Assembly (NCBI RefSeq): GCF_029784135.1
Contig: NC_073745.1
Coordinates: forward strand, 78,865,569 to 78,929,568
Length of the DNA stretch: 64,000 nucleotides
Origin: Toxorhynchites rutilus septentrionalis
Taxonomy: Eukaryota; Arthropoda; Insecta; Diptera; Culicidae
Reading direction: 5' to 3'
Position numbers and translations under genes: made by a program. The stretch's first letter is position 1, and every line of letters begins with the position of its first letter. The notes under the pieces are model-generated. The model made no database searches. It worked only from the letters and a program-made list of their open reading frames with translations, and was not told the DNA's origin. Below, in pieces: positions 1-10,085 of this stretch.

Positions 1-56
1 GCATATTCCTTAGCATGTCCATTTTATCACCTCTTCCCCTACATAAAGACTGAGAT

Positions 57-62
57 AAAAAA
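57..62 (-). terminator. Pol III terminator of tRNA-Arg
   Basis: On the minus strand a run of six T lies about 10 bases downstream of the tRNA 3' end. This is the usual RNA polymerase III stop signal. Confidence 0.7.
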
Positions 63-72
63 GAAATCTGGT

Positions 73-145
73 CGACCGTGACAGGACTCGAACCTGCAAT
101 CTTCGGATTCGAAGTCCGACGCCTTCTCCATTAGGCCACACGGCC
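73..145 (-). tRNA. tRNA-Arg (anticodon TCG)
   Basis: The reverse complement folds as a 73-base cloverleaf. The acceptor stem pairs GGCCGTG with CACGGTC with one G-T wobble, and the discriminator base is G. The anticodon loop reads CTTCGAA with TCG as anticodon, which decodes CGA arginine. The internal Pol III promoter is intact: box A around TGGCCTAATGG and box B GGTTCGAGTCC. No intron is present. It decodes arginine codons in cytosolic translation. Unlike the tRNA-like SINE heads elsewhere in the window, all stems pair and a T-run terminator follows, so it reads as a genuine gene. Confidence 0.93.
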
Positions 146-2725
146 GGGCTGCAAGGACGCTGGCTATGCTGGTACAAGAATCGCAGTAAACATGATGCAT
201 TCCAGCATCAGCTGGCGGCCACCACCCAAGTCAACGATGGAGTGGTTCCACCGAGAAGAGCTACATGGTTGCATGAAAAACGAGGAGAGAGAGAGGAATA
301 TAAATTGTTTCCTCCGCTCCGATTCATGTGGAACCAATCGTTTCCACTCTGAATGATGGAAAACTATTTACGAGCCGATAAGTTGGATTTTTTTCACCTC
401 TGTTCCGCCAGATATCCGCTCCGATTCCGAGTCATTGTCGTCAGCTGCTGGATCCGCCACCGGCCAACCGCCGCGCAATGATTGCTCTCCTTTTATTTCT
501 GTGCCCACAGAAGCTGCATTTTGGGAAGGGCATCGTGCAACGCAGTGATGTGTTAAGCCTAGCGCAATTCTGGGTCCGCCAGAAGCGCACAAGGGGGAGA
601 GATGAAAGAGTCCGATTCAGGAAGAGGAGCGAAAAAAAAATCAAACGCGAACGAAAAAACCCACCTCGCCGCCGGGACGGGACGGATGGATGCATTTTCA
701 ACAGCGTGGCCAATTTTCTCATTATGCCTAGGTTGTAATAGTTTCAGTTTTATGCCCTAGTTTTTTTTTTCTTCTTCCCTGCTGTAGTTATGTATTCGAT
801 TATTTCCGAACAGTTTAAACAAAAAGACATTTGTGTGGGGACTTTTCTACTCAATTGCTTCCAATATGCTGTGTTTTCTTTCTATAATATGCATTTCAAG
901 CGTCAACTCGAGGCTTCGAGAACTGCAGAGATTATGTTGAAAAAAATTCTCCGTACAACCGCTTCTGTCAATCGTTGTTTTCACACTTTCCGTTATAGTA
1001 GGGCAGTTAAATTCAACTAATTAAATGAATAAACGGAGCAGAACAGCTCATAATCTTTCAGTGATTTAGAAAATATAGAATTGGTGAAAAATTAATGGCT
1101 ATGTGAAGTCTCATGGAGAGAGAATTTTGAAATTTTGAACATTCTAGTTTGAGTTTTTGGCATTGTTCGATATTAAGTTCTACTTTGAACTTGATTGAAT
1201 AACTAACGTGCTGTTTGTTTTTCCTTGTTTTGAATTTGAAATCAAAATAATGTGAACTTATTGTCAGTGAAAACAACTAAAAACCCAAAAAAAAATTCTC
1301 ATGCTTCATAGTGTACAATTTTTTGGCAGTTTTAATTTGAAACTCAACAACTGATTACTTCACCTTCAAGGCTTGTGTTATCCGAATCCGATCCACTTTT
1401 CCACTGCTGATATTTCTATATCACACTCATTCACCCAACCCACCCATTGTCAAGTTATGAACAACACTTGTTATGATACGGATCCGATTTCATTCAGTCG
1501 GAAAAACACACATACCATGTCCCACATCCTGACGCGGCTATGCTCTAATGCTTGTTTGTACGCAAATTTCGTACGGTGCATTCAAGCCGGATACGTTCGT
1601 TACACGCAAGAGAGTATATTTGTTGACCCTTCGTTTTTTTTTCCTTCGCTCCTTCACTTCATCTCGCTAGTCTGGGGAAAAAGTAGTGCAAAAGAAAAAA
1701 AAAATAATGATAATCAGTCAATTCGGTTAAGCACTTGGAGCTAATCGAATTATGAACGAGGCTATGATCCGAATTGGTTGTCTGTGAGTATGGATTGATA
1801 TAAATGAAGTAGCGATACTAATCCTATCCAGCGTTGCAGCCCAGACAAACATTGCACGGTGAGTTGTTATGTGTGGAGTCGTGTCAAAACTTCCTACGTG
1901 TGTTCTATGTATATATAACCGCAATTTGTTACCATTCAATCCATATATACTATGCCTTTTTCATGATAAATTTTATTACACTCGATTAGACAAACAAAGA
2001 TGAAATAGTGCGCGCGAAATCAACACTCTCATGAATGACATTTAGATAACAACAAAAACACTCGCTCGGATGTGACTATTAACTATCGGCTGATAACCGA
2101 ATCCAAGCCGGATTCGACCGATTATGGCTTGTTTACCGTCCTGAAGCGTATCTGGTTGGGAATCGGCCGAAAATAATACCCGAAGCAAATGCTATCAAAA
2201 GATGAGTGCTCACGGTCAAGAGCGGACATCGCGAGAAAAATGAACCTTGATTTACTAGTTCGTTCGGAAATGCTGTAACGATGTGTGACCTAAGCGATTT
2301 CAATAATCCAAAAATGGCTCGTTTCTTCGTTGACCCTCCGATGATAATGGAAGTGGGAAAAAATTTCAGATGGACCAAACGCCCAAATGCTTCTTAAGGA
2401 GAACATCTGATCAATAATCCACAGCCCGGGCGGTGACCAGGGAAGGGAAAAACAATTGAAAGCTCGAACACTCTCTCGCAGCCAGCTGGTTTATGGGAAA
2501 AAGTAATTTCCATGGGTTCTAAATCGACATTCGGGTGGAATCAATCGGGGCTTGAATGGCAAATGGGTGCCGTGAATGGCGGACCGCTTCTCGAGCACCT
2601 TTTTTTCTCCTGTTCGGAAGCGTGGTATAGATGAAATGTATCTGTGAATGTTTCTGGAGGAGTGATTATTAAGATTTACTTTTCAAACGAGGTTTTGAAA
2701 CCTCTTTTTTGGACTCTATTGTGTA
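146..2725. other. No recognisable gene
   Basis: Mixed-composition sequence between the tRNA gene and the first transposon fragment. Short open frames occur on both strands, but none shows a domain, a plausible splice structure or codon bias. I see no repeat shared with the rest of the window. It may be unique intergenic or intronic DNA. Confidence 0.5.
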
Positions 2726-2799
2726 GATCCAAATGAAATCGACATATGAAAACATGAATCTTTTTGATTACGAAGAAAGCTTTCATCTGTTTTGGACTA

Positions 2800-3078
2800 T
2801 CTATATAAATAAAAATGTAAGGCCAAATGTGTTGCTAAGCGCGAAACCCAAAGAAGGAATCGTCCGATTTGATCCATCTTTATTTTTGTGTATTCGTCTC
2901 TGCCCGCAGTTCAATGTTATGGAGAGAAAAATCGGAAAATTCTCGGAAAACTCTGAAGAGAATATGTTTTAAAATTACATCATGATATGCGTTGTCGGTC
3001 CATTCGATGTTTGCGCTATTCAATATTGATCTTTGTTGAAAGTGGAAATGGATTTTCAGGCGTAATAACGCATTCCTA
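2800..3078 (+). mobile_element. Helitron 5' end (copy 1)
   Basis: Begins TCTATATAAATAAAAATG preceded by A, the typical Helitron 5' end (TC, insertion between A and T). It is followed by AGGCCAAATGTGTTGCTAA, repeated almost identically at 3097. It has no 3' terminus of its own before the second 5' end at 3079, so it is either truncated or hosts the second copy. No Rep/helicase coding is visible, so it is non-autonomous. Confidence 0.75.
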
Positions 3079-3253
3079 TCTATATAAATAAAAGGAAGGC
3101 CAAATGTGTTGCTAACCGCAAAATCCGAAGAAGGAAAGATCCCTTTTGAACCGCCTTTATTTTGTTGTATTTGTTGTATTCTGAAAATTTGCTCTAAAGA
3201 ATTCATATCAAAACAATAATTTTGGGTGGGACGAAGTTCGCCGGGTCAGCTAG
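3079..3253 (+). mobile_element. Short non-autonomous Helitron (copy 2)
   Basis: Starts TCTATATAAATAAAAGG after an A and ends GGGTCAGCTAG followed by T. The 3' end carries GGACGAAGTTCGCCGGGTC, the insect Helitron 3' signature before CTAG. At 175 bp it has both termini and no coding. The 5' 60 bases are a near repeat of copy 1, giving a head-to-tail or nested pair. Confidence 0.82.
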
Positions 3254-3330
3254 TAGGAAATATAAGTTTTCCACAGGAATTGGGACCATTTTGACTCAAG
3301 AGTAATTTTTCTAAAGGGCATATCTTTTTT

Positions 3331-3874
3331 GTTGGCTGTTATAGTGATTTTTATCCTTTTGACTGGTTCGGCACTCGAATCAAAGTCTTCACTTTCATTC
3401 CGAAGCAAGGCAGTTGGGAGCGAGAATTGATTTCGTGACCTTTAGGGTACGGGTATATATAGTTGTTGACCTCCACGATGGAATAGGATTTGTATAGCCA
3501 CATATTCACACATAGCTGCATCCACTGTCATTGCCGCCGTAGCGTGAGAGATACGGACAGAGGCGTAGTGTATGGGGTGCGGGGGTCGGCGATTGCTTTG
3601 CACTTCGGGTCTCACCCTCAAAGGGGTGACATCCACGACCATAATAATCACATCTTTTAAAATTTTAAATGAACGTGATTCTTCTTTATTCATTTCATAG
3701 AAGCACTAAAATTGAAAGTTCATTCACCTTTGCTCAGTGATTGGTGGTATTATTTAGAGAGAAAATTCACCATGGAAATGTTCATGTAAAATAATCATTC
3801 TTGTTTTTTTTTTCTTTTTGGGTGGAAGAAGGGTGCTGATACGAATGAAGACATCCGTTATCAAATGAAGAATG
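3331..3874. other. No recognisable gene
   Basis: No gene found. The upstream part of the retrotransposon 5' LTR could lie here, but I cannot match it to the 3' copy. Confidence 0.4.
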
Positions 3875-3958
3875 ACACTGACACACGACACTTGTGAGTA
3901 CCCTGTAAAGAGTGAGGAGCTAGGGAAATAGGGCAGGAGAGAACAGGCCTAAGTTTCA
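3875..3958 (+). repeat. 5' LTR remnant (3' part)
   Basis: Shares ACACTTGTGAGTA (3888-3900, again 11944-11956) and AGGAGCTAGGGAA (3915-3927, again 11971-11983) with the 3' side of the element. The spacing between the two blocks is similar (14 against 14 bases). It ends GTTTCA one base before the primer site. The left boundary is not visible, so the LTR is either truncated or strongly diverged. Confidence 0.6.
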
Positions 3959-3959
3959 C

Positions 3960-3971
3960 TGGCGCCCAACG
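3960..3971 (+). promoter_or_regulatory. Primer binding site, tRNA-Lys type
   Basis: TGGCGCCCAACG directly follows the LTR remnant. It is complementary to the 3' end of the tRNA-Lys used by several retroelements (PBS-Lys1,2 type). The match stops after 12 bases, where the element has decayed. Confidence 0.75.
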
Positions 3972-4474
3972 CAAAAGAAAAAGTGGTTTACTTCCCAAAC
4001 CGGAAGTAAATCCCTTTTTCTACCGGTCTCCCGGAGAAATTTCAACGAATTAGAAATTCTTTTCAATTATCACGTAGTGTGATTCTTTTTTGAGGAACGA
4101 TTGCAGAAGGAAATTTGCAGGTTAAAGCGGATGACGATAAGACAACTCGCCGATACTATTTACTGTGTTGTCGGAAGTGGTCATTTATAGGAAACAGAGT
4201 TGAAAATCCTGTATTTACTCCGTCAGTCATCGGTATTGAGTTTCGGATCAGGTTTTGTTACACGGCATTCGCAATAGTCGTGATATTTGATAATATTTTC
4301 TTGAAATTTTGTGATTTTTCGGAATTGTGGTTTATTTTTGGGTTTTTTCGGATATACATGCTTATCTTTTTCTTATTTTTAACTTCACTAACTGAAGTTT
4401 TTGGTTCAATACAAATTTATTTTTTTCGTTAGTTGATTCATTAGGTTTTTCGTAATTAAAAAAAAAAGATTAAA

Positions 4475-5614
4475 ATGGCACATTCAGTTCTTACTTACGA
4501 CGAAGCAAGTACTCGTTTGATGAAATGGTATTATGGTATGAGAGTAGACTATCTCACTGAAGAAGAACTCGATTATGAGTTAACGGCAAGATGCGTTATT
4601 ATTACCAGAGACATGAATCTCGCCCGTAGACGGAAGTTTTTGAAAGATCGCTAAAAGGCGGAGGGGGAAGGGAATAACGAAACTTCCATGTTCCTTCCAG
4701 CCGATCCCACGAACGACCTTACTGAATGTTCGAGTCTATGTACGAATCTAATTACCATGGTAGATTTAGAGCAGGATGAGGAGAAGCAACACGTTTTGCA
4801 TCACCGATTAGTACACTACGGGGCGAAAATAGTTCGGTTACTAACAAACTCCAGAAGTTCACCTAACCTCCACAGTGGGATACAAAGCTTGCTAGTAAAA
4901 ATTGTCGGAGTGTTGGATCAGTTTTTAGGTCAACAAGACGATGTTGAAACACCGGAGGATGTTCAGAATCCATCTCCTTCCGCAGTAGCGATTGACGAAG
5001 TTAACTTGAGTGGAGACGAAAGAGACGAAATAAATCAACAGAACATTAGCAGACAGATAACGAATCAGCCAATGGTTAAGAGGAAAAACTATTTCGATTG
5101 GATCCGTTCACTACATGCAAAGATCTACGAAATTGAAAAAGAGTTAGCAAAACGGAAGGATGTTAGAAACATGGCTGTTCAAACTGACCGTACCTCTTCT
5201 TCTTTACATAATCCATTTGATTCTTGTAGTCCCAGTCAGAATTTTCCACCTTTCAATCTAACTGAAGGATTCTCTTATCCTAGAAATGAGCCAAAGCTTC
5301 ATCCATTTGATCGATATTCACTTCATCCATTTGTATCTCGCACTCAGAAAACCGCCACTGCGGGTGCTTCGGTGCCCAATCCGCAACCTGTTCATAATAG
5401 CGTACCTATTTCGTATTTTTCACCTTATCAGTCACGTCATACTTTACCGGTATCCAAATGGAATATCACAAAGTACAGTGGAAGTGATCAAGGTTTAGGA
5501 CTGAACGAATTCCTAGAATTAGTTCAAGCCCTATCACTTGCCGAACATGTATCCGATCGGGAATTGTTCGAATCTGCTATACATCTCTTCACGGGATCAA
5601 CCCTGAAGTGGTAT
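4475..5614 (+). pseudogene. gag: gag, N-terminal part
   Basis: An ATG at 4475 opens a 59-codon frame (TEEELDYEL-type gag start) that stops at TAA 4652-4654. The same frame resumes at once and stays open through 5614, so this is a single gag interrupted by one stop. The second part has a Gln/Ser-rich middle and a retrotransposon-gag core ending in the conserved STLKWY at 5597-5614. After that the gag similarity stops because of the ~1 kb insertion. The encoded protein would form the virus-like particle shell. Confidence 0.8.
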
Positions 5615-6603
5615 CCCAGATTCCTATATTTTCGAGCAGTTATGGACACCATGTCGGCCGAGCGACGAAAAGTGCTACAAAAGTGCTGGAATATTACCTC
5701 ACCTTGCCTCCCGCAGGCAACAATGTCTATAGTTTCAGCTATAATTCTACAAGATAACTTGAACAGAGCGATCACTGTAGCTTTGCTTTCTCTCTTTCTC
5801 GCTAAGCTGTCATTCAAAACACGAAAGCGAGTGCTACATTTAAAAACAAAACATTGAAGCAGTGGTTGAATGGTTGCAACAGTAAAAGGTAATTTCCCAA
5901 ATCAAATGACTTGCTAACACGGTAGGCTTATATTTTCATTATTCTCAAAAGTAAACTTCATCTTATTTCAGCTGTTGCGGCACAAATGTCATGCACCAAA
6001 CCCGTCCTGGAGAACATGCAGCTGGAACACTAGTGATTGAAGAATGATTAGCGAGGATGTGAATAAGATGAAACGATTAATTACGATATATTACGGCTAA
6101 ACTGAGGAGGATAAATAGAATGGTATTACTAGCGAAGACGATAGAAGATTAGGCTTTAAAATTTATTTTATCTCAGCTGTTGCTGCCGCACTTTCTCCCT
6201 CATTATAACGTATGAAAATCCCGGCCGGTGATGTTAACGAATTGAATGAGGAGGATGCTTCGAATGATGATGGTATTACCAGAGTTGAATGATCAGCTTA
6301 TCGTCTTATCGTCTTATGCGTTTAATAAAAATGATTATAAAGAACGCTTTTCTGCACTTTTTATTTTAATTTTCTAGAACACAAACAAAGCTATAATAAG
6401 ATTCAAGCAGTGCTGCGATCGGTCGACGTGGTGCCAGATTGGCACATCCTTGGCTCATAATTGGTTGTCGAATACGAAGGGTAGGTCGACAAAATCATTG
6501 CAAAATGGCACGATATCGGCATCGTTGTCGACACCATTTGTTGGGACCGATTCGACACAACAATGTAGAGTGGGATATGACGCAACGATCAACCGGACGG
6601 TTG
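5615..6603 (+). other. Foreign insertion inside gag
   Basis: About 1 kb with no gag similarity separates STLKWY from the gag resumption NWEHLV. Inside is a GT-AG pair (5889-5971, 83 bases, pyrimidine-rich end TTATTTCAG). Joining its flanks gives an open frame of ~40 residues ending at the TAG near 6032. A second copy of the acceptor region, TTATCTCAGCTGTTGC, occurs at 6167. Acidic short frames follow (6220-6290). It looks like part of a spliced gene or an intron-bearing transposon, but I cannot name it. I found no clear TIR or target duplication, so the boundaries are approximate. Confidence 0.55.
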
Positions 6604-7395
6604 ATGAATTGGGAGCATCTAGTGTTCGCATTACGTCGTACTTATATGCACCCAGACCTAGATGCGTTGATCAAAATGAAGATCTATCAGCGGAGACAGC
6701 AGAAACAAGAATCGTTTCACGAATACTATTTTGAAATGGAAAAGTTATTCAGAACGATGTGCATACAGATTCCAGACCACGAGAAGGTCTAAATTTTGCA
6801 GCAAAACATGAGAGTCGACTACAAAAGGCAAATGACTTTCATTCCGATCGTTAGCCTCGAAACACTTGTGGCAGCGGATCAGAAGCTAGACGCTCTGAAT
6901 TTCTCAGCGTATAACAAAATTTTTGAAAATGAGAAGACGGTGCAAGCGATCGACAATCAGGACACGTCTCGTAGAGACCATCCAAAACCACCCCAGTTAC
7001 AAACACCACAAGAACAAAAGCGATTTTCAGGTCCATTCAAGGAGCCACACAGTCAAAATAAGAACCAACAAAATTCATCAAGTCAGTTGAGGAATGCACA
7101 ACCGACTAAAACTGGTGTCTCCCGCGACTCGCCAAAACTACCATCAAATCTGAATTCAAACAGACCAAAGTCACCAGTTGCCGGTTCATCTGGCACTTCT
7201 TCTCGTCCTCAACTTACTCTTGAGCAAGTAGTTCGAGGACACAGACCCCCAGGACCCAACACTTGCTTCAATTGTGGGACTCCTGGTCATCATTTGGTTA
7301 TGTGTCGCCAAATGCGACGCCTTTTCTGTGAAAATTGTGGCTTACCTGGTTTTCCTACTAGCTTTTGTCCGTATTGTTTAAAAAACGGACCATGA
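6604..7395 (+). pseudogene. gag: gag, C-terminal part with zinc knuckles
   Basis: Resumes at NWEHLVFALRR and continues the gag core. A single TAA at 6790-6792 breaks the frame, which then runs to TGA 7393-7395. A Pro/Ser/Gln-rich linker leads to a CCHC knuckle (CFNCGTPGHHLVMC, about 7264-7305). A second cysteine motif follows (CENCGLPGFPTSFC with a further C), in which the usual His is absent. The knuckles bind the genomic RNA. The last codons overlap the pol frame. Confidence 0.85.
7380..7386 (+). promoter_or_regulatory. -1 ribosomal frameshift site between gag and pol
   Basis: A AAA AAC sits in the correct phase (gag codons TTA AAA AAC), two codons before the gag stop at 7393. Pol is in the -1 frame and open across this point. 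The same heptamer is used by several retroviruses for gag-pro shifts. The pol frame also has an ATG overlapping the gag stop as ATGA (7392-7395), so termination and reinitiation is an alternative. I did not verify a downstream stem or pseudoknot. Confidence 0.7.
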
Positions 7396-7853
7396 GCGGA
7401 CGAAAATCGCCGTTCGCAGAATTCGGAAGCGTAACTCCACCAACTAACTTCAAAACTCCACCAGTTTTCTGGGAAATCACAACCGAAAACTGTTATTCCC
7501 GGACCGAGGAAATATGTAACATCACTTATCCATTTCCAAATGATAATCGTCCCTTTGTGGATGTTACAATTTATAGCCTTCCACTTAAAGCTCTTTTGGA
7601 TAGCGGGAGCAATTTCACTATAATTAGCGAAAGGGTCTTTGCCCGATTAAAGCCTAAGAAGCTTTGCAGTGCACCTAAACACATTTGCTTGAAGTCAGCT
7701 AGTGGCGATGAACTCCAAATACCTGTAATCAAGCCTACTAAAGTTAGACTCTGTTTAGACGCGCGCAAAATCAACGAGAGAACTGTGCGTGATGCATACC
7801 CTTTGCCCCACCCTGGTCGTATCCGGGACAGCTTCCCAAAGCGAAATATTTAA
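7392..7853 (+). pseudogene. pol: pol: protease joined to start of RT
   Basis: Open from the ATGA overlap with gag. The aspartic protease active site reads LLDSGSNFTII (DSG) at about 7594-7626. The frame then passes within ~45 codons of it straight into the RT palm start VRLCLDARKIN (7743). In intact Ty3/gypsy elements the rest of protease and the RT fingers, well over 100 residues, lie between. An in-frame internal deletion near 7720-7743 is therefore likely. The frame ends at TAA 7851-7853 after a frameshift near 7835. Confidence 0.82.
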
Positions 7854-8830
7854 GTACAATCGACTTGTCAGAAGCCTTTTTGCAGGTTCCATTGGAACCG
7901 AATTCGCGAAAATACACGGCATTCTGTGTGCAGGGCAAAGGGTTGTTCCAGTAAACCAGAATGCCTTTCGGTCTAGTAAACAGTCCGGCCACACTGGCCA
8001 GATTAATGGGCAATGTTCTAGGTCATGGTGTACTGGAGCCGTACGTTTTCGTGTACCTTGACGACATCGTCGTAGTCACGGAAACGTTCGAGCATCACGT
8101 GCAGCTTCTCGTTGAAATTGCGCGCCGTCTGAAAGAGGCTAACCTTAGTATAAACTTGGAGAAGTCCCAGTTTGGAGTGAGCGAAATTCCATTCCTAGGT
8201 TATTTTCTGGGTACTGATGGTCTTCGAGCGAATCCCGAAAAAATCAGGCCAATCGTCGAATATGAACGACCGACTTTGGTAACCAAGCTCAGAAGATTCC
8301 TAGGAAAGGCAAATTATTATCGCCGATTTATTCAAAACTTCAGTGGGACAACGTCCGCCCTGACTGACCTGTTACAGACTAAGTCGAAGGTCATTCATTG
8401 GAATGATGACGCTGAACTGGCGTTTTGCGAGATCAAGGAGCGTCTTATATCAGCCCCTATTCTCGGGAGTCCAGACTTTTCACGTGAGTTTGTGATTCAA
8501 ACGGATGCGAGTGATGTGGCGGTTGCTGCCGTGCTAACTCAGCAACAAGAGGACGGAGAACGTGTCATTTCATACTACTCGCATAAGTTGACGACGCCAC
8601 AGAAGAACTACCACGCAGCAGAGAAAGAAGCTTTGGCAGCAATTCTCGCTATCGATGCTTTCCGTGGTTACATCGAAGGCTATCACTTTACGGTAGTGAC
8701 CGACTCCTCCGCTCTCACTCACATCCTCACCACTAAATGAAAGGTTGGATCCAGGTGTAGTAGATGGGCGCTTGATCTGCAGCAGTATAATATGACGGTA
8801 GTTCACCGCAAAGGCAAGGAGAATGTGGTC
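7836..8830 (+). pseudogene. pol: pol: reverse transcriptase and RNase H
   Basis: In the next frame the RT continues: the LST(I)DLSEAFLQVP palm motif, a TAA stop near 7949, MPFGLVNSPATL, and the catalytic YLDD at about 8054-8065. The RT thumb and connection follow (FLGYFLGTDGL, RRFLGKANYYRRFI). RNase H follows with TDASD (8501), the EKEAL glutamate (8620) and VTDSSAL (8697). A TGA at 8738-8740 interrupts the end of RNase H and the frame then stays open into integrase. Catalytic residues survive, but the gene has a frameshift and two stops. Confidence 0.9.
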
Positions 8831-10083
8831 CCTGACGCCCTATCGCGGAGCGTTGCTGTGGTTCAAGATGTACCGGAAACATCTTGGTATACTTCCATGC
8901 TGCAGAAAGTAGCGGAACGACCGGAAGATTACGTCGATTTCAGAATCGAAAACTCTAGGTTGTACAAATTTGTGACTAGCCAAGACCACCCATATGATTC
9001 CCGATTCGAATGGAAGCAGATCCCAAAAGCAGGAGAAATCGCCCAGATTCTGAAGAACTGCCACGACGAAGTATTCCATCCAGGATACGATAAAACAATC
9101 GCCCGGGTACGGCAGAGATTTTACTGGCCCCGGATGGCAACTGAAATTCGCCGATTCTGTCAGCAGTGTGCTACCTGCAAAGAAGTCAAAGCAGCTTCGG
9201 TACCGGTAGCTCCAGAAATGGGAAAGATGCGCTTAGCCAGTCGTCCATGGCAGATCGTGTCAGTCGATTATATCGGACCCCTCCCCCGCAGTCGGCGCGG
9301 AAACCAGCACATATTGGTCGCGACCGACTACTTCTCAAAGTGGGTCATGATACAGCCAGTCAGAAATGTCGCTAGTTCATCCTTGTGTTCCATTCTAAAG
9401 GACCAGTGGTTTCTAATAAACTCTGTACCAGAAATCATTATCACAGATAACGCGAGTTGTTTCCTTTCAAAAGAGTTTAAGCAACTCTTGGATCGGTTCA
9501 AGATAACTCACTGGCTCAATTCAAGATATCACTCGCAGGCCAACCCTGTAGAGAGAGTTAACCGAACGATCAACGCCGCAATTAGGACGTACGTCCAGGA
9601 GGATCAGCGATTGTGGGACACAAAGATCCCGGAAATTGAAATGGTTCTCAATACTAGTGTTCACTCGTCGACAGGTCACACTCCGTTTTTCATCACGCGC
9701 GGTCACGAGTTGTCAGAAGTCGGATCGGATCACTGTTTGGCTAGTCATGAAGAATCACTCACCCCGGATTAACGAGAAGAACGTAAAAAGCAAATGTTCG
9801 CTGATCTATATGATATCGTCAGAATTTAGTCAAAGCTCATGAGTCGTCCAGTTCCAAATACAACCTACGTCATCGGAAGTTTGCAAAGTCATTCGTCCCT
9901 GGTCAGCTTGTCTATCGTAGAAACATGAAGCAATCTAGCGCGGCCGAAAGCTACAATGCCAAATATGGTCGTCAGTTCCTGCCATGTCGGGTCAAAAGTA
10001 AGCGTGGGACGTCGTCGTATGAGTTGGAGGACCTCTCTGGTCGGAGTCTTGGAGTATGGCCGGCTATCCACTTGAAGCCCGGA
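8831..10083 (+). pseudogene. pol: pol: integrase
   Basis: The HHCC zinc-binding domain is visible (H and H around 9062-9086, then CQQCATC at 9159-9179). The DDE core follows, with D in VDYIG (9266), D in ITDNAS (9446) and E in NPVERVN (9551), 34 residues between the last two. The frame stops at TAA 9770-9772. The C-terminal domain continues afterwards in another frame (FVPGQLVYRRN, then YELEDLSGRSLGV) and ends at TAA 10083-10085. The true integrase end was therefore about 100 codons beyond the first stop. It inserts the cDNA into the genome. Confidence 0.88.
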
Positions 10084-10085
10084 TA

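Larger units (their letters stand above)
2726..3330 (+). mobile_element. Fragment of long-TIR element, split by Helitrons
   Basis: 2726-2798 matches the outer part of the left TIR of the 23072-27634 element (ATCCAAATGAAATCGACA, then TTTTTGATT and a stretch ending GTTTTGG). 3254-3330 continues the same TIR (GGAAATATAAGTTTTCCACA, then TTTTGACTCAAG). The Helitron block 2800-3253 lies exactly between the two pieces. Similarity fades after about 3330, so only the end of one arm is left. Confidence 0.75.

Noticed and set aside
478..738. 86-codon frame overlapping two minus-strand frames
   Set aside because: Basic, low-complexity composition, no domain, and comparable frames on the other strand. 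Chance.
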